Made by a program: the position numbers and the translations under genes. Positions 61,355 through 64,000 of a stretch of 64,000 nucleotides of DNA are shown here, piece after piece. Source of the stretch: Nageia nagi (lineage: Eukaryota > Pinophyta); contig JBITNC010000001.1 of NCBI GenBank assembly GCA_050084985.1, positions 141,050,001-141,114,000 of the forward strand, read 5' to 3'. The notes under the pieces were generated by a model. It was not told the origin of the DNA, did not search any database, and was given only the letters and a program-made list of their open reading frames with translations. Every line of letters starts with the position of its first letter. Within the stretch, counting starts at the first letter, position 1.

Positions 61355-62894
61355 TGAGAGGTATGAATATCAAGGTTCTTATCTTGGAAATTACACTTCT
61401 AAGAAATAATTCAGGCACCTCGATATTGAGACCTCTTATTATTTTTAGATATGTATTGAAGATATCTAAGCTAGTTTTAATTATCTTTAAATATTAATTG
61501 CTTAAGCATTTAGTATAAAAATTTGTGAAAGAATTGATTTTGTTGATGTTTATGAATTTAAATAAATTGAAAATAAAACTTTATTTATTAGGTGATTAAA
61601 TTCCAATCTAAATTAAATATATTGACTTGTTATCTAAAATGTAGAATTAATAATATTTTAATGAAAATTTTATGATCGAGATATAAAGAATGAACTTACA
61701 ATGAATATTTCAATAATTTGGAATAATTATAAGAATATATGCATTATTATGAAACTATAACTATTTTTGTTCGTTTGATAAAATCTTTAGTTCAAATAGC
61801 TAAAATCACTTATGATTCAACAAAATAATTTTCTTAGATTTAAAATATTTTTATTTAAAAACTATTTATACGACATGCTAATTTGTTAAATGAACTTCTT
61901 TAGAAAGTATTCAATACAATCAAGGAAATATGTCTTTTAAGAAAACTATAAGAAATATCATTTTTTAAATAAGTTTGGGAATTAAGGTAAAGTTTGTTAA
62001 AGGTTGAGATATATATATGGTTAGTATTTGATAAGACTATTCTTACATAGGATAATCTTATGAGAAGAGAATGTGAAGTACCAACTTAGTTTAGCTTATG
62101 CAAACAAGAGCAAGAATAAATTTATCACCTATTTGAGGTATGTAAAATAAGTTGAAATTTTTTATAGTATTTTTATAGATAACATTATAATATAAGTTGA
62201 AATTAACAAGGTTATTTGAAAAAGATCTTAGAAATTGGACTTGAGGACACATGTTGAATTATTTAAAAGAAATAAAGTAAGAGGGTATTTAAAAGGAAAA
62301 TATATTAGTGATTTGGATGTTATAAAAGATAATAACTTATATTAATGAGCACATACCTTTTATATCTAATAAACTTATCTTAAATACAAAAGCTATGATT
62401 ATAGATAACTTATATAAATACATAAAAAATCAATAAACTTCAATTTTATTGAACTAGAAATAGGATCGTGAAAATTAAATCTTCACAAGATTTTAAAAGG
62501 ATATTTTGATAAGGTAAGACAAGGATGAATAATCCATAACATTAAAAATAAATTATAGTTCAAATTTAATTCAATATTTATGTTCAAATTTAACTATAAT
62601 CCATAACATTAAAAAGAAATAATAGTTCAAATTACATTCAATATTGATCATAGTCAAATCAATAGGCAAAACTATGAACAATATAACTCAAGAGACCAAA
62701 TGCTTTTATTGACCTTACCCTAATCAAATATAAATTCAAATGAACTACAAACCTATCATTTACCTATTCTAAATAGATCACAACCTAGATCTAAATCCAA
62801 TGAGGTCAAGATGGTTTACTCCCAAAGTTTGAACCTTCATTCCTCTTAAAGGAAGTATGTTGGCATAATATGATATACTAGTATATCAATATGT
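59481..62894. other. AT-rich DNA, no gene seen
   Basis: Only short open frames and simple repeats. A local duplication of about 60 bp (CCATAACATTAAAAA twice) lies near 62535-62610. Confidence 0.45.
61299..61354. repeat. (AT)n(GTAT)n microsatellite
   Basis: About ten AT units, a short break, then six GTAT units. Confidence 0.95.
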
Positions 62895-63390
62895 TGTTTG
62901 AATGTATAATGCATTATTGTAAAGGTTTGTATTAATCCTCTTTGTACATTCACTAATAATTAAGGTTATCATTATATACCTTAAGTATTTAAGTGAATAT
63001 GATAATGTAACTTATCCTACACTCCATATCATGAGCATGCCCCTTGGGTAAAAAGGAGTGCATGTCATGCCTTTGTAGATTTGGTAAAAGGGTGATCAAA
63101 GAGGGATTTTTGCCTATAAATAAAAGACTTCCTCTTTATTATCACACATCAATTTGTGAAGTAAAGTTATGCTAGAGGATAGTGTTTAGGAGATGAATTT
63201 AGAAAGATTGTAAGAGTTCATATTGTGAATGATGTGAGATCTAGTTAGTGGATGTACTCCCAGTTAGAGGAACCACTTTATATCTTGAGTTATCTTTGTG
63301 AGATTGCTACATGAGTTATTTAGATGTTATTTATGAGCTTTAATATGATCTTGGTTGTTTAGGAATTAAGTGTTAGTGCTAGCTCCTTCA
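62895..63390 (+). repeat. 5' LTR of a second copia copy, plus strand
   Basis: 496 bp, TGTTTGAATG...CTCCTTCA, clearly the same family as the LTRs at 35010 and 43416 but in opposite orientation and more diverged. CTATAAATA near 63114 is the TATA box. Confidence 0.9.
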
Positions 63391-64000
63391 ATTTGGTATC
63401 AGAGCAAGGTTGGAGGCTCATCTACTACTTTCTTGGAGGCTTCATCTTTATATAATGTGTTAGTTCATCTTTTTTACTCTAAGAGTAGCAATATATTATC
63501 ATGCAATCTTTTGTTTATGCTAACATTTTTGTTGCAATTTTTTACAAAAGTTGCTTAATATATTGCTTGATTTTGTTTTTGCATCTTGTGAGGTTACATA
63601 AGATATAAAGGTTTTTTTTTTTAATATAAAAAAAGGAAGAGAGAAAGGCAAATATCTTGTCATTTTCTTTGAAGCATTATTTTTTATAAACATTGAATTG
63701 ACTATTTAAAAAAAAAAAAAAATCATTTATATAGCTTACATCAATTTTTGTCTAAAAGGAAATGCTTACAATATTTTTTAATTGAGAAGGGGAGTGTTGA
63801 CCATGCATAACGATGACCTCACCTCTATGATGGTGCATTTTCTCACCTACCCTCTCCTTGTCAACATATATTTCACTCAACATATGTCAAATTTATACTG
63901 TTGTTGCTTAAGTCTTCTTTTTGCTTAGTTCTCTCTTAAAATAATTAGCTTCCTATCGAATGCATGCTTCAAGGATGGACAAGTGAATTGGTTGATTTAT
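63391..64000 (+). mobile_element. start of the second copia element's internal region
   Basis: Begins with the primer site at 63394-63405 and continues into non-coding leader sequence, including poly-T and poly-A runs. The window ends before gag, matching the long leader of the other copy. Confidence 0.75.
63394..63405 (+). promoter_or_regulatory. primer-binding site of the second copia copy
   Basis: TGGTATCAGAGC, a perfect initiator-Met complement, three bases after the LTR end. Confidence 0.92.

Noticed and set aside
1-64000. CRISPR arrays, bacterial operons, rRNA genes
   Set aside because: None seen. The regular repeats here are the 183-, 75-, 39- and 165-bp arrays without unique spacers, and the window is plant nuclear DNA.

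Overview
The window reads as nuclear DNA of a seed plant, most likely a gymnosperm (conifer-like). The reasons are low GC content, one thiamine-biosynthesis gene stretched over at least 29 kb by introns of up to 24.9 kb, and a thick layer of old and young retroelements including endogenous pararetrovirus (Caulimoviridae-like) sequence. No bacterial-type gene organisation is present. Species assignment is inference only.

The only recognisable host gene is TH1, the plant ThiD-type hydroxymethylpyrimidine (phosphate) kinase part of thiamine biosynthesis. It lies on the minus strand and five exons can be placed exactly (45303-45599, 43982-44056, 19035-19109, 18879-18954, 16162-16296), all with GT/AG borders and matching phases. 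The rest of the kinase domain and the expected ThiE-like domain are not found and may lie left of the window. Exon 3 is one base short, which breaks the frame.

Layout from left to right. 1-3354: 5' end of a minus-strand LTR retrotransposon (gag-like remnants, primer-binding-like site, LTR carrying eight palindromic motifs). 3567-4275: hAT-type BED-finger fragment with a GC-rich tail family. 5280-13451: endogenous pararetrovirus block, with one minus-strand protease-RT-RNase H relic (about 5.3-8.5 kb) followed by a 2.07-kb head-to-head inverted repeat of the 3' half of a second virus. 16.1-45.6 kb: TH1, whose introns hold an unidentified decayed plus-strand coding sequence, a solo LTR (target duplication ATTAG), two LINE relics, a 39-bp minisatellite, a 3.9-kb giant solo LTR (target duplication AGGAG) with a 183-bp tandem array, and a complete Ty1-copia element (35010-43921, target duplication AAAAA) that stops 60 bp from exon 2. 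45.6-46.9 kb: AT-rich TH1 upstream region. 46.9-59.5 kb: a long minus-strand LINE, itself carrying a CACTA-like element with a possible captured histone H2B start, and split in its ORF1 by a young intact Ty3-gypsy chromovirus (52770-58943, target duplication AAACG, one 1492-codon ORF). 59.5-62.9 kb: AT-rich DNA without genes. 62895-64000: 5' LTR and primer-binding site of a second, plus-strand copy of the same copia family, running out of the window.

The most unusual signals are: (i) two different pararetroviral relics that share a roughly 200-residue region after RNase H, a place where known caulimovirid polyproteins normally end; (ii) the large viral inverted repeat, able to fold into a long hairpin RNA; (iii) the giant LTR with a near-perfectly regular 183-bp array in its presumed U3; (iv) a CACTA-like element that seems to have captured a histone promoter and N-terminal tail.
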